This document shows, piece by piece, positions 11,796-22,700 of a DNA stretch of 64,000 nucleotides. The notes under the pieces were generated by a model. That model was not told the DNA's origin. It was given only the letters and a program-made list of their open reading frames with translations, and searched no databases. The DNA is taken from positions 2,159,001 to 2,223,000 of the forward strand of contig OZ037835.1 in the NCBI GenBank assembly GCA_964035575.1, read 5' to 3'. The translations under genes and the position numbers were made by a program. Positions within the stretch are counted from its first letter, which is position 1. Each line of letters opens with the position of its first letter. This stretch comes from Rhynchopus sp. YZ270_cl-10 (Eukaryota > Euglenozoa > Diplonemea > Diplonemida > Diplonemidae).

Positions 11796-12795
11796 ATTAC
11801 TTTTTCTTTGCTTTTATTTATTGTCTTCACGCTTTACCTTTGTTGTTGTGTTGAGAAGTAATAAGGGATGTACCACACTGTGACATACAGAAAGCGCTGC
11901 AACAGTTTTCATGCTCCCCCTTATTCCATTCACGATTTTCCCCTCGTTTTTTTAGAATCAACAGAGTGCGTACATTAAGATTTCTTTCCACTTTGGACTT
12001 TACTGACACTGTGCAATATCGATTGCGGTCGGCACAGAACGGCTGAGGTTCAAGTGAGACCCAACCATTTTCTTTTTTGTCATGATTCGTTTATTAATTG
12101 TCTTCACGCTTTATCATTGTTGTAGGGTTGAAATATAATTCCACCTACGTTTTATACGACTGTTGCGGCGTGAACTATCTATTCTGTGAAAGAGAATCCC
12201 CCGCAGGAGCCTTTCATCAGAAGCTGTTTTCTCCAGAAGACTCAAGAAGTCCTCCCAAAGGCTCCGTCTTCGAGTTGCTGCATTTCGCCCCTTTCCCCTT
12301 TCCCCTCAGCACATCAAACACATACGTGGAACACTCTGTGGAGACCATTTCAGATTATTTCCTGACAACTTTTATAGTGGTTCTCTACGAGCAGAGGATG
12401 GGGAAATACGAGTGTTGCCCTGCACCACAAGCCTCTCCCTTTTTGTCTTTTTTGTCTTTATTGTTTTATAGTTTGCGAGGGTCGGGAAAATGCCAAAAGG
12501 AAACGGTTTCCATGTAATCTTGAAATCTGGATTCCTGGAGTGGGGGGAGAAAATAATATGACCCCCCGCACTTCGGGCCTGCAACGACAAATAAAATATC
12601 TTCTCCCGTACGCGAAGGTCTTTCGCGCGCAGTACATTTCAAAGGAAACGTAAAATAAAGGATGCTTTGTCACGTCCAAATGTTATTCCCTCCACCCTCC
12701 ACACCACCACACACGACAGCGTTTTTATAACGGAACAACAACCCCTTCCTGCTTGCTTCTTCCTTCCCCCTCTTCCTTCTTCACCCTCTTTCAAA

Positions 12796-13455
12796 ATGAG
12801 CCCAGCCTTTGATGCACTCTCGTGCGCTGAGCCCACGAAGCATGCTCTTGCACGTGACCACCCTCTGATCACGATGCACTGGCAGAACGTCTTTGGGTGG
12901 ACCTCCGTAACACCCTTCAAGGCACGTGAGGGCAAGGACGGGGATGTGCTGTTTAGGTTTGAGACACAGCTGAGCCAGGCGAGCCTGTTTGCGCACTTTG
13001 CACTGTTCTGCACGTATCCGTCGTTTGTGATGGACGTGACTGATGTGGAGGGAGGCAAGCAGGAGAAGGTGGCGAGCATTGAGCACACCGCGTCGTGCTG
13101 TGGTGTGGGGCGGCTGCGTGCGTACACTGTGCGTGGCAACGTCTCTGAGTACATCGGTGAAGTCGTCCCTGGGTGTTGCTTCTCTGCTGTGGGCCAGATC
13201 TCGAACGCGTCTGCGGAGCCTGTTGGCAAGGTGGTGTACGCACAGCACAGCATGGGGGGCCTCTGTGGCAAGGAGGAGCTCACACTCCTGGGTGCGCTGG
13301 GCAGGAGGTGCGCGCTCACCCTTGCAGACCAGACTGCGTCCCAGCCTGCTGTCTACGAGATGCGTTCAGAGGAGGCTGTCAGCGAGGCGGAGAAGCTGCT
13401 CTTGATGTCTGCAGTCCTCTTCACAGGTCTGGTGAAGGAGGAGTTGGCTGTGTGA
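12796..13455 (+). CDS. Array gene copy 3, possible scramblase/tubby-C-like protein
   Basis: 219 residues, intact. It differs from copies 1 and 2 by Ile in SEYIGE and Ala in VYAQHS. The frame happens to stay open upstream to 12667, but the ATG at 12796 matches the start of the other three copies and follows the same TTTCAAA context, so I prefer it. The 3' flank lacks about 360 bp found after copies 1 and 2. Confidence 0.8.
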   Translation: MSPAFDALSCAEPTKHALARDHPLITMHWQNVFGWTSVTPFKAREGKDGDVLFRFETQLSQASLFAHFALFCTYPSFVMDVTDVEGGKQEKVASIEHTASCCGVGRLRAYTVRGNVSEYIGEVVPGCCFSAVGQISNASAEPVGKVVYAQHSMGGLCGKEELTLLGALGRRCALTLADQTASQPAVYEMRSEEAVSEAEKLLLMSAVLFTGLVKEELAV

Positions 13456-14233
13456 ATGGGGGGCGGTAGTTTAGTGATGTTTTGTTGTAAGAATGCTTTG
13501 TGTTTCGATTCAACGTTTATCACATCCAAGAAACACTCTTGCATCACTGTAGTTCGACCAATGTAATTCCCCCCCACCATAGTGGTAGCGTTTCGCAGAG
13601 TCTTGTCTTGTCTTTCTTTCTCATCTTTTTATTACCGTTGTCCGTGCCAGTGTGCCCCTACCCGCCCTCTACACACAAAGGCCCTGCCACCCATAGCATT
13701 GTCCACAGGTGTGCTGCAACAGTTTTGTTGCAATTCAACAGAACTGCCTCGGTCAAGGGCTTCTGTGTGGCATGAGTGGTGTAGGCGGCAAAAGGCACGT
13801 GCCCTTTCTCTTCTCCCATTCTCTCCCCTTCCAGCCTGCATACCCAAAACTGCAGGGGCGCCTCCCCGTTGTTTTCTTTTCTTTGGATAGACATAAAAAA
13901 GAAATGCAGAAGCAAAAATGTGTACTTTTTGTTTCTTCGAATGTTCGAATCCTGCCTGTGGAGGTGGGAGAGGTGTTTGCGGAATGTTCGGTTCTTTTCT
14001 TATGCTTTTACAAATTTTGGAGGATAACACATCACCCAAAGTTGTTTCGTCGAATCGAAGCTGAACCCGTAAAGTGGCCAAGCACAGAGAAGTTTAGGTT
14101 TATCTTATGCACGCTCTTCTTTGTTTTCGAAAAGGTGGTTCAGGTCTGTGATGTTGCGGTGTGAGGACCACCGAGTTACATTTCTCTGTTATTGGTAAAG
14201 TGACTAAGCAACGAGAGGCTTACTGAGGGGGAA

Positions 14234-14346
14234 GTCGAATATAAGAAAGAGTTGGGAAATGGGGGTTTTCAGATCTTTCTCCCTCGAAGATACTATTCGA
14301 GGAAGAACTGAAAACCACAATTTCCCAACCCTTTCTTATATTCGAC
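14234..14346. repeat. 113-bp long hairpin, unit 3
   Basis: Near-perfect inverted repeat. GTCGAATATAAGAAAG and TTGGGAAAT and GGTTTTCAG on the left pair with CTGAAAACC, ATTTCCCAA and CTTTCTTATATTCGAC on the right. A nested small hairpin (CCTCGAAGATACTATTCGAGG) forms the tip. It could be a MITE or a transcribed structured RNA. Confidence 0.8.
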
Positions 14347-15634
14347 CCGTCCACAGCGTCGGCACTCTTTAGCAGTTTAAGTTGAATATAAGAACCCATT
14401 TCTTATATTAGCTTTAAATACTTCGTTTTCGCTTTATTCTTACACCTTTAAATCTTTTAGCAGTTTAAGTTGAACATAAGATACCCCAGCATTTTTTTTT
14501 CGAACCGCGCCACAAGCATAGCCTCTTTGCTTAGTTGTGTTTGTGGTGTCATATGACGTGTTCCACACTGACAATTCCCTTTTCCTCGTGGGTCTTCGTC
14601 TTAGCAGTAGGTGGCTTTCTCATGTAGTCTCTCATAGTTTATAGTGTTGCCTAGAGTCGCATGGCACTTCATGGAATGTGTCGTGCACGAGAGGCACTCA
14701 TCTTACAAGCTTTTCCTTGATTTGTTGCATACAAGCGTATTCGTTACAACTTTTCTGTTGGTGACTAAGCACGAAGGATCTTACCTATTTTTCTATTCAC
14801 GACTTTCCCCTAGTTTTTAGAAGCAACAGAGTGCGTACGTTAAGATTTCTTTCCACTTTGGACTTTACTGTCACTGTGCAATATCGATTGCTGTCGGCAC
14901 AGAACGGCTTAGGTTCAAGTGAGACCCAACCATTTTTTATTATTGTCTTCACGCTTTATCATTGTTGTAGGGTTGAAATATAATTCCACCTACGTTTTTT
15001 ACGACTGTTGCGGCGTGAACTATCTATTCTATGAAAGAGAATCCCCCGCAGGAGCCTTTCATCAGAAGCTGTTTTCTCCAGAAGACTCAAGAAGTCCTCC
15101 CAAAGGCTCCGTCTTCGAGTTGCTGCATTTCGCCCCTTTCCCCTTTCCCCTCAGCACATCAAACACATACGTGGAACACTCTGTGGAGACCATTTCAGAT
15201 TACTTCCTCGTGACAACTTTTATAGTGGTTCTCTACGAGCAGAGGATGGGCCAATGCGTGTGTGCGTTGCACCACAACCTCTCCTTTTTTGTCTTTATTG
15301 TCTTTATTGTTTTATAGTTTGCGAGGGTCGGGAAAATGCAAAAAGGAAACGGTTTCCATGTAATCTTGAAATCTGGATTCCTGGTGTGGGGGGAGAAAGC
15401 AATGTGACCCCCCACACTTCGGGCATGCAACAAATAAAATATCTTCTCCCGTTGTGTTTTTCGAGCGCAGTACATTTCAAAGGAAACGTAAAATAAGAGA
15501 TGCTTTGTCACGTCCAAAGGTTATTCCCTCCACCCTCCACATCACCACACACAACAGCGTTTTTATAACGGAACAACAAAACCCTTTCTGCTTGCTTCTT
15601 CCTTCCCCCTCTTCCTTCTTCACCCTCTTTCAAA

Positions 15635-16294
15635 ATGAGCCCAGCCTTTGATGCACTCTCGTGCGCTGAGCCCACGAAGCATGCTCTTGCACGTGACCAC
15701 CCTCTGATCACGATGCACTGGCAGAACGTCTTTGGGTGGACCTCCGTAACACCCTTCAAGGCACGTGAGGGCAAGGACGGGGATGTGCTGTTTAGGTTTG
15801 AGACACAGCTGAGCCAGGCGAGCCTGTTTGCGCACTTTGCACTGTTCTGCACGTATCCGTCGTTTGTGATGGACGTGACTGATGTGGAGGGAGGCAAGCA
15901 GGAGAAGGTGGCGAGCATTGAGCACACCGCGTCGTGCTGTGGTGTGGGGCGGCTGCGTGCGTACACTGTGCGTGGCAACGTCTCTGAGTACATCGGTGAA
16001 GTCGTCCCTGGGTGTTGCTTCTCTGCTGTGGGCCAGATCTCGAACGCGTCTGCGGAGCCTGTTGGCAAGGTGGTGTACGCACAGCACAGCATGGGGGGCC
16101 TCTGTGGCAAGGAGGAGCTCACACTCCTGGGTGCGCTGGGCAGGAGGTGCGCGCTCACCCTTGCAGACCAGACTGCGTCCCAGCCTGCTGTCTACGAGAT
16201 GCGTTCAGAGGAGGCTGTCAGCGAGGCGGAGAAGCTGCTCTTGATGTCTGCGGTCCTCTTCACAGGTCTGGTGAAGGAGGAGTTGGCTGTGTGA
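15635..16294 (+). CDS. Array gene copy 4, possible scramblase/tubby-C-like protein
   Basis: 219 residues, identical in protein sequence to copy 3 (Ile and Ala at the two variable sites). Flanks also match copy 3, including the shortened 3' region. It is the last gene copy; its unit ends at about 18155, after which unrelated sequence begins. Confidence 0.8.
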   Translation: MSPAFDALSCAEPTKHALARDHPLITMHWQNVFGWTSVTPFKAREGKDGDVLFRFETQLSQASLFAHFALFCTYPSFVMDVTDVEGGKQEKVASIEHTASCCGVGRLRAYTVRGNVSEYIGEVVPGCCFSAVGQISNASAEPVGKVVYAQHSMGGLCGKEELTLLGALGRRCALTLADQTASQPAVYEMRSEEAVSEAEKLLLMSAVLFTGLVKEELAV

Positions 16295-17063
16295 ATGGGG
16301 GGCGGTAGTTTAGTGATGTTTTGTTGTAAGAATGCTTTGTGTTTCGATTCAACGTTTATCACATCCAAGAAACACTCTTGCATCACTGTAGTTCGACCAA
16401 TGTAATTCCCCCCCACCATAGTGGTAGCGTTTCGCAGAGTCTTGTCTTGTCTTGTCTTGTCTTTCTCAACTTTTTATTACTGTTGTCCGTGCCAGTGTGC
16501 CCCTACCCGCCCTCTACACACAAAGGCCCTGCCACCCATAGCATTGTCCACAGGTGTTCTGCAACAGTTTTGTTGCAATTCAACAGAACTGCCTCGGTCA
16601 AGGGCTTCTGTGTGGCAGAAGTGGTAGGCGGCAAAAGGCACGTGCCCTTTGTCTTTCCCATTCTCTCCCATACCCAAAACTGCAGGGGCGCCTCCCCGTT
16701 GTTTTCTTTTCTTTGGATAGACATAAAAAAGAAATGCAGAAGCAAAAATGTGTACTTTTTGTTTCTTCGAATGTTCGAATCCTGCCTGTGGAGGTGGGAG
16801 AGGTGTTTGCGGAATGTTCGGTTCTTTTCTTATGCTTTTACAAATTTTGGAGGATAACACATCACCCAAAGTTGTTTCGTCGAATCGAAGCTGAACCCGT
16901 AAAGTGGCCAAGCACAGAGAAGTTTAGGTTTATCTTATGCACGCTCTTCTTTGTTTTCGAAAAGGTGGTTCAGGTCTGTGATGTTGCGGTGTGAGGACCA
17001 CCGAGTTACATTTCTCTGTTATTGGTAAAGTGACTAAGCAACGAGAGGCTTACTGAGGGGGAA

Positions 17064-17176
17064 GTCGAATATAAGAAAGAGTTGGGAAATGGGGGTTTTC
17101 AGTTTTTTCTCCCTCGAAGATACTATTCGAGGAAGAACTGAAAACCACAATTTCCCAACCCTTTCTTATATTCGAC
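17064..17176. repeat. 113-bp long hairpin, unit 4
   Basis: Same structure and sequence as 14234-14346, with a few changes near the tip. Outer arms are again GTCGAATATAAGAAAG and CTTTCTTATATTCGAC. Confidence 0.8.
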
Positions 17177-18155
17177 CCGTCCACAGCGTCGGCACTCTTT
17201 AGCAGTTTAAGTTGAATATAAGAACCCATTTCTTATATTAGCTTTAAATACTTCGTTTTCGCTTTATTCTTACACCTTTAAATCTTTTAGCAGTTTAAGT
17301 TGAACATAAGATACCCCAGCATTTTTTTTTCGAACCGCGCCACAAGCATAGCCTCTTTGCTTAGTTGTGTTTATGGTGCCACACGACGTGTTCCACACTG
17401 ACAATTCCCTTTTCCTCGTGGGTCTTCGTCTTAGCAGTAGGTGGCTTTCTCATGTAGTCTCTCATAGTTTATAGTGTTGCCTAGAGTCGCATGGCACTTC
17501 ATGGAATGTGTCGTGCACGAGAGGCACTCACCTTACAAGCTTTTCCTTGATTTGTTGCATACAAGCGTCATTGGTTACAACTTTTCTGTTGGTGACTAAG
17601 CACGAAGGATCTTACCTATTTTTCTATTCGCGACTTTCCCCTAGTTTTTAGAAGCAACAGAGTGTGTACGTTAAGATTTCTTTCCACTTTGGACTTTACT
17701 GGCACAGAACGGCTTAGGTTCAAAGTGAGACCCAACCATTTTTTATTATTGTCTTCACGCTTTATCATTGTTGTAGGGTTGAAATATAATTCCACCTACG
17801 TTTTTTACGACTGTTGCGGCGTGAACTATCTATTCTATGAAAGAGAATCCCCCGCAGGAGCCTTTCATCAGAAGCTGTTTTCTCCAGAAGACTCAAGAAG
17901 TCCTCCCAAAGGCTCCGTCTTCGAGTTGCTGCATTTCGCCCCTTTCCCCTTTCCCCTCAGCACATCAAACACATACGTGGAACACTCTGTGGAGACCATT
18001 TCAGATTACTTCCTCGTGACAACTTTTATAGTGGTTCTCTACGAGCAGAGGATGGGCCAATGCGTGTGTGCGTTGCACCACAAACCTCTCCCTTTTTGTC
18101 TTTATTGTCTTTATTTTTTTATTGTTTGCGGGGGTCGGGGAAATGCCAAAAGGAA

Positions 18156-18695
18156 GAGTTAGCGATTTCCAATTTCTTTTTTAGGGTTTTTTTACTCCTC
18201 TGAAGGGACTTAGGGACTCTCTGAGTCGTATTTTTGCTTTTTTTTTTCTGGCCTTTTTTTGTTGCCTTGTTTATATTGTGCACTGCTCACTGAGCCTCTT
18301 AGGCAATACAGTATCCTGCTGGTTTGCTTGCGCGGCATGGTGTAATTTGGAATGTAACATTGGAAATCACTATGCCCTCCAGTTCTTGCCCCCCCATTAT
18401 TTACAGTGTCACTGTCTTCATTGCACCCAACTTTACAAGCACGTTCCTTAGTGTCAAAGTTCCGCTTCTTCGCTGTTAAACCGCGTATTTTTTTACCCTG
18501 GTTTCAGGGGTTTTTATTAATTTGTGACCACTGAATCACACAGTAGGTTGCAGACGGTGGTTCAGACGGAATTCCCAACACACAGGCGCCGGCATGGTGC
18601 CCTCACGCCACTGCGAAGGTGCGGCAATACCCCTTGCAACAACTAACCCAACACCGATATCAAAACACACCCCCACAGAAACACACACCCCCGCC
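18156..18695. other. Intergenic leader region of hydroxylase gene
   Basis: Starts where the tandem array ends. T-rich to about 18540, then C/A-rich over the last 100 bases before the ATG at 18696, typical of a transcript leader in this window. No other gene seen. Confidence 0.4.
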
Positions 18696-19670
18696 ATGTC
18701 TTCCCTCGACTCTGCGTACCTGGGCGCCGTGCTGGCAGAGTACGTTGCTGTGTTTGCAGTGCTTCTGCCTATTGGCTGTGGTGCACTAGGTGGTGTCAGC
18801 ATATACCAATTCCGCCAGATGTACCTGCAGCCCACATACGAGACGTGGCGGTTGAAGTACAACCGCGAGTACCCAAGCGTCGAGGCCGTTACAAAGGAGA
18901 TTGTGTTCCTTGCTTGGTCCACGGTCGCTACGCAGGCACTTCTGGCGGTGAGCGTGCAGCTCGGGTTGAACGGCTACAACGGTTTGTTCTGGCAGAATTC
19001 GCCTGAATCTGACGCCTTCTCTGTTTGGGTGAATCTGCGCAACTTTGCCTTGGCCTTCTCCGCAGTCGATCTGTACAGCTATCTGTACCACTGGGCTGGA
19101 CACCGTTATGCCGTTTGCTGGGATGTGCACCGCTGGCACCACAAATTCTTCAACCCGACTCCGTTCGGTGTGATCGCGGACGACTGTCTTGACCAGGTGT
19201 TGCGTGCGATGCCGCTGCTGTTCTTGCCGTTGGTGATCCCAACGTTGAACGTCGCGGTTCTAGGGTTGGTCTTTGCGTTTGACCTGTGGTACGGCATCCT
19301 GCTGCACGGAGGACACGAAAACCTGACAGCACGCCACATCGCCGACGCATGCGAGCGCGTCGCAGGGACAGACGTCATCAACACCCCGCTGAACCATTTC
19401 CTGCACCACGCGATTTCTGGGCGCAGCTCCCCCGTCTACTGTGGCTTCTACGTGACCTGCTGGGACAAACTGTTCAGGACAGAGAACAAAGCCGCCCTGC
19501 AACGTTACCTTGATGACATCTACACACACGACAAGCGTGGTGCGGTGACAGGGTTCGTCCGGACACAGCGTGACTTTGATATCCTCAAAGCGCAAGGAAA
19601 GATCCCAGACTACAGCACGCTTGGCACTCTCGCACACTGGAGGGCAACAGATGTGTTTGGCACAAAGTGA
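18696..19670 (+). CDS. Fatty acid hydroxylase / sterol desaturase family protein
   Basis: 324 residues. An integral membrane di-iron oxygenase of the fatty acid hydroxylase superfamily (sterol C4/C5 and lipid hydroxylases), expected in the ER. Visible His boxes: HWAGH (about residue 131), HRWHH (about 145) and NHFLHHA (about 233), with an extra HGGHE before the last box. Hydrophobic segments lie near residues 8-35, 70-92, 112-130 and 168-205, the usual hairpin arrangement. I chose 18696 (GCCATGT, MSSLDSAYLGAVLAEY) over an in-frame ATG at 18594, because the upstream stretch is low-complexity Thr/Pro and looks like leader. Single exon, intact. The exact substrate (sterol, sphingolipid or alkane) cannot be told from the sequence. 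Confidence 0.85.
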   Translation: MSSLDSAYLGAVLAEYVAVFAVLLPIGCGALGGVSIYQFRQMYLQPTYETWRLKYNREYPSVEAVTKEIVFLAWSTVATQALLAVSVQLGLNGYNGLFWQNSPESDAFSVWVNLRNFALAFSAVDLYSYLYHWAGHRYAVCWDVHRWHHKFFNPTPFGVIADDCLDQVLRAMPLLFLPLVIPTLNVAVLGLVFAFDLWYGILLHGGHENLTARHIADACERVAGTDVINTPLNHFLHHAISGRSSPVYCGFYVTCWDKLFRTENKAALQRYLDDIYTHDKRGAVTGFVRTQRDFDILKAQGKIPDYSTLGTLAHWRATDVFGTK

Positions 19671-21444
19671 TTTTTAACAATTTTATCGTTTTTAGCGTGC
19701 GATCGAAGTGGTTCACCCAATGGGGAAAGTCTCTCTTTTCTCCTTTGTCGTTTCCGTTTGGTAGGATGTTGATTGTAGTTTTTTCTGTTTTGTGTTTTTT
19801 TTTCCACTTTTTTCTGTTCTCCTAATTGAAACTACATCGAATCTTAGAGTGGTAGGACTGCACTGGTTGGGGGTCCACCCCGGTACATCCGGTCATTGTA
19901 CCAAAGGTACACTGTCACGAGAGGGTTTTGTATTTTTCAAGCAAACTTTTTTTTTGTCCCTAACGGCCGCTTGTGTGTCTTCTGATACTGAATCTGACAG
20001 CGACAGCACGGCGTCTCGGCTACTAGTAGTGCTACTCGTCCACATGACTGGTGTTTTACGACTAGTCTTACACCAGTGTATCACCACTAGACTAGACTAG
20101 TTTAGTTCCGTTAGTAGCCCCCCTTGACTAGTCTGCCGTGGGCGCGAACAGAGATACTAGGTGTTCTCCCTCCCTCTAGCTAAAACACCTCGCTCTCTGA
20201 GCTCTGCTGAACTTTTTTTAGGCCGGGGAGGGCTAAAAAAAGGTACTGAAGCAGGCTAGATTCATCTTTTGTATCTTTTCTTTTTTGAGAGCGTATTGAC
20301 GTGTGTAGCGTAGCGAAAGGATGAACGGGGGGTTTTTTAAAAAATATTTTTTTCTGGATGAAAGGTGATTACTCAGCCGTTTCCTAGTGTATTTTTTTTT
20401 TTTCAGAATTTTTATTGTTGGTCTTTATTCAAAATTGCCCACAAAAATGGTTTCATACTCACTGGAAAAAAAAAAAAGGGAATGCGCTCTTTTCACGTTG
20501 CTACAAAAAAAATTTTTTTTTAAAAAGCTTGCATATTAACGTAGATAGCGTATCCAACCAAACGAAAGGCGAACCGGAGTTTTTATTTTGTTTTTTTTTT
20601 GGACATTGTCCGACAGCCATCCACATTTTCTTTTATTTTCCAAAAAAGATTTTTTTTTATCTTTTCCCCTCATTTGTTCCTCTCCTTCTTCCTCTCTCTT
20701 CCTCCCTCCCTCCCTCTCTAGCTTTTCATATTTGCACTGTTGCAGACTCTAGGTAAAAAGGTATATTCTCGACAATGCCCCGTTCACCACTTCATCACAT
20801 CATGAGACTGATGAGTGGAAGCGGGAGTACGGCATACTAGATGGAGACCACGAAATGGATGTAGGACTGCATGGGTTGGGGAAATGCTTTCAATGAAATC
20901 ATTTGTGTAGAAAAGTTTGAGGATGTGGTTGCTGTAAAAAAGGATGTATTTTTTTACAGATGCAGGTGCAATCTGGGGATGTGGGAAGACACTCTCACGA
21001 AAGTAAAAATGGGAAGTGTTTTCATTTTTCATGTGAACCTCTCAAATCAAACTTTTGTTTGCGCAGCTTTTTCTGTGGATTAGGAAATTGGTCCGATAAA
21101 AAAGTTATTCATAAACAAAAGTGACTCTTTTTGAGAATGGCATTTAAAAAAATGATTTTCTACCAACTCTTACGGGATTTTTTTTCTTCAAAAAAAAAAA
21201 TAAAACAACAAAAACAACTAAAGGCAAGGGGATGTGTCCAATGAAAATCACTTCGTATAGAAGAGCTCAAGGATGTAGGTTTTATTATTTTTTCAAAAAA
21301 TACAACAACTGGTGTGGCTGAGCCCAAAAAAAAGGGTATTATTTAGCAGTTTGTTAGCACTTTGTTAGCACTTTGTTAGCATGCATTTTTGGGGGGGTAG
21401 TGTATAAAAAAATTTTTCCCCACGGGTGTTGGAAAAAAATTTTT
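19671..21444. other. Intergenic with dispersed repeats
   Basis: No supported gene. 19850-19930 (TGGTTGGGGGTCCACCC, AAAGGTACACTG) resembles 1550-1630 and 32230-32280. 20845-20890 (ACCACGAAATGGATG) resembles 1536-1570. D2 copies lie at 20880-20935 and 21228-21290. 20045-20100 is rich in ACTAGT/CTAGAC palindromes, partly matched near 33995. TTTGTTAGCA is repeated at 21345-21380 and again at 22853-22880. Confidence 0.5.
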
Positions 21445-22221
21445 TTATCTAACTCAGTGAAATAAAACTCGTGTAATTTTTCGGATTACCCACAAAAGTG
21501 AGTGATATAATATGCCCTTTTTGTCACTCAATTTGAACCTAAAATACGTGGGCGAGTGAAAAAAAGTATCACTCAGTGAAAAAAAGCACTTTTTCATCAC
21601 TCCCCTTAAACACGCTCAAACACTGCCAAAAACGAGGAAGGACAGGATACATGACACTTACGGATACCAAGTCTCAGCGGGTATGAGAAGCAAGGAGGTG
21701 TACAAGAAGAAATGGGACGAGTTCTTGCGGCTTTCAAACCTCCGTAAGCCATCCAGCTTGGAGGAAGAACATTTCGCTGTCCACTTTTATCATCTTCGCA
21801 CTGTGCGAAACCTGGCAACGAGCACATGCTGGACTACTCACAGCATGTAAACAAGTACCTGGAAATTGAGGCCAGGCGTATCCCAGGTTGACCCCTCATT
21901 GAAGACGATGTCGAAAAATGAGCAACAGAAGCAGGCCTAAGCCTTCACACCGAGTGACCTGGTCCGCTTCGTGTGACACGGACCTCGAAAACGACACGTA
22001 CTGGCTTGTGAGGAAGTCCTGCATCTCAGTAAGGTTCTTCGGTGGATTGCGTACTGCGATCTTTTTTCTTGCTTTTAATCAGGCACCCAAATCCTCACGG
22101 GTACCTCAAAACACCTCATACCCCTGCCAAACATAGTATTTCGTAACAAAAATGGCATATTATATACTCACTTTTATAGGTAATCCGCAAAATTAAACTC
22201 GTTTATTTCCCCGTTAGATAA
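21445..22221 (+). mobile_element. TIR element with decayed tyrosine-recombinase fragment
   Basis: Inverted arms of about 70 bp: 21445-21515 (TTATCTAAC, GAAATAAAACTCGTG, CGGATTACC, AAAAGTGAGTGATATAATA) match the reverse complement of 22152-22221. The plus strand holds a broken reading frame. One stretch (about 21683-21840) reads VYKKKWDEFLRLSNL and EEEHFAVHFYHLR, like the N-terminal SAM-like domain of tyrosine recombinases. Another (about 21996-22060) reads YWLVRKSCISVRFFGGLRTA, like the start of the catalytic domain in Crypton-type recombinases. The gene is clearly inactive. Cryptons usually lack long TIRs, so the combination is unusual; it could be a recombinase scrap captured by another element. 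Confidence 0.6.
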
Positions 22222-22256
22222 AAGATCGTATCTGATTCAAAAAGCGCACTTCATTC

Positions 22257-22388
22257 ACCTCGGGTGGTGTGCTTCAGAGTTGCATGCTCCATGGCAACTC
22301 GCTGCGCTCGTTACCATGAACCATTTTAGTACACTCGCTGCGCTCGTGTACTAAAATCGGCAACTCTGAAGCACACCACCCTCGGGTG
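22257..22388. repeat. Foldback repeat containing two constant-loop hairpins
   Basis: Perfect outer arms GGTGGTGTGCTTCAGAGTTGC (22263-22283) and its reverse complement (22360-22380). Inside are two stem-loops with different stems but the same 11-nt loop TCGCTGCGCTC: 22290-22318 (CATGGCAAC/GTTACCATG) and 22324-22356 (TTTTAGTACAC/GTGTACTAAAA). The reverse-complement loop appears in two hairpins at 31337-31401. Confidence 0.85.
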
Positions 22389-22451
22389 AAATAAAGTGCA
22401 CTTTTTGTCATCAGATAAATAACTATTTTTTCGTTGGTGAGCTTTTTAACG

Positions 22452-22520
22452 CCGGCATTTGCATTTCCGGAATCCGTCCGGCCAGTGGTGGGGTCAATTC
22501 GCCGAAATGGACAAGTTCTC
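22452..22520 (+). repeat. Dispersed 70-bp element, copy 2
   Basis: Best preserved copy: GCCGGCATTTGCATTTCC, GGAATCCGTCCGGCCAGTGG, TGGGGTCAATTC and GAAATGGACAAGTTCTC. Followed within 20 bp by the 9-bp minisatellite. Confidence 0.75.
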
Positions 22521-22539
22521 GTTTTTGGTCAATTTCCGC

Positions 22540-22629
22540 AGTATACACAGTATACACAGTATACACAGTATACACAGTATACACAGTATACACAGTATAC
22601 ACAGTATACACAGTATACACAGTATACTC
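22540..22629 (+). repeat. 9-bp minisatellite, 10 units
   Basis: Ten copies of AGTATACAC, the last slightly changed. All frames stay open because of the period, so the long apparent ORFs across it are not evidence of genes. Confidence 0.9.
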
Positions 22630-22654
22630 AGGGGGAAAACTCACTTTGTGGGCG

Positions 22655-22700
22655 CCGCAGGCGCACGGTACGCGTTTTTCGTGATTTTTTCCAGCCCCGT
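22655..22700 (+). repeat. GC-rich dispersed motif, copy 1
   Basis: GGCGCCGCAGGCGCACGGTA then CGCG and TTTTCGTGATTTTT. A second copy is at 57555-57600, and shorter relatives (CCTGCGGCGCCATTT) lie at 29346-29365 and 29452-29470. Confidence 0.6.

Larger units (their letters stand above)
6176..18155 (+). repeat. Tandem array of four gene-bearing units
   Basis: Units are approximately 6176-8955, 8956-12632, 12633-15468 and 15469-18155. Each begins with GTACATTTCAAAGGAAACG (units 2-4) or GATGCTTTGTCAAGTCC, then a conserved 130-bp leader, the 219-codon gene, a variable 3' region, and a nearly invariant 235-bp block (7597-7830, 11242-11475, 14510-14740, 17338-17570). Unit length differs by insertions and deletions. 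Units 3 and 4 lack about 360 bp after the stop codon. Unit 2 has an extra 350-bp block (about 11488-11860). Units 3 and 4 carry a full 113-bp hairpin that is shortened in unit 2. Units 1 and 2 share one protein sequence and units 3 and 4 another, so duplication or conversion was recent. Confidence 0.9.

Noticed and set aside
12098-18162. Repeated 130-170 residue ORF downstream of array genes (KYNSTYVFYDCC type)
   Set aside because: Conserved only among recent duplicates; the unit 1 and 1400-region relatives break the frame. It is best explained as repeat D1 plus 3' flank.
18594-18695. N-terminal extension of the hydroxylase
   Set aside because: Thr/Pro-rich low-complexity residues before the hydrophobic start, with better ATG context at 18696.
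20805-20840. Hammerhead-like CTGATGAG
   Set aside because: The required GAAA and cleavage-site stem partners are absent.
22540-22629. Possible CRISPR array
   Set aside because: Continuous 9-bp tandem units without spacers; a eukaryotic minisatellite.
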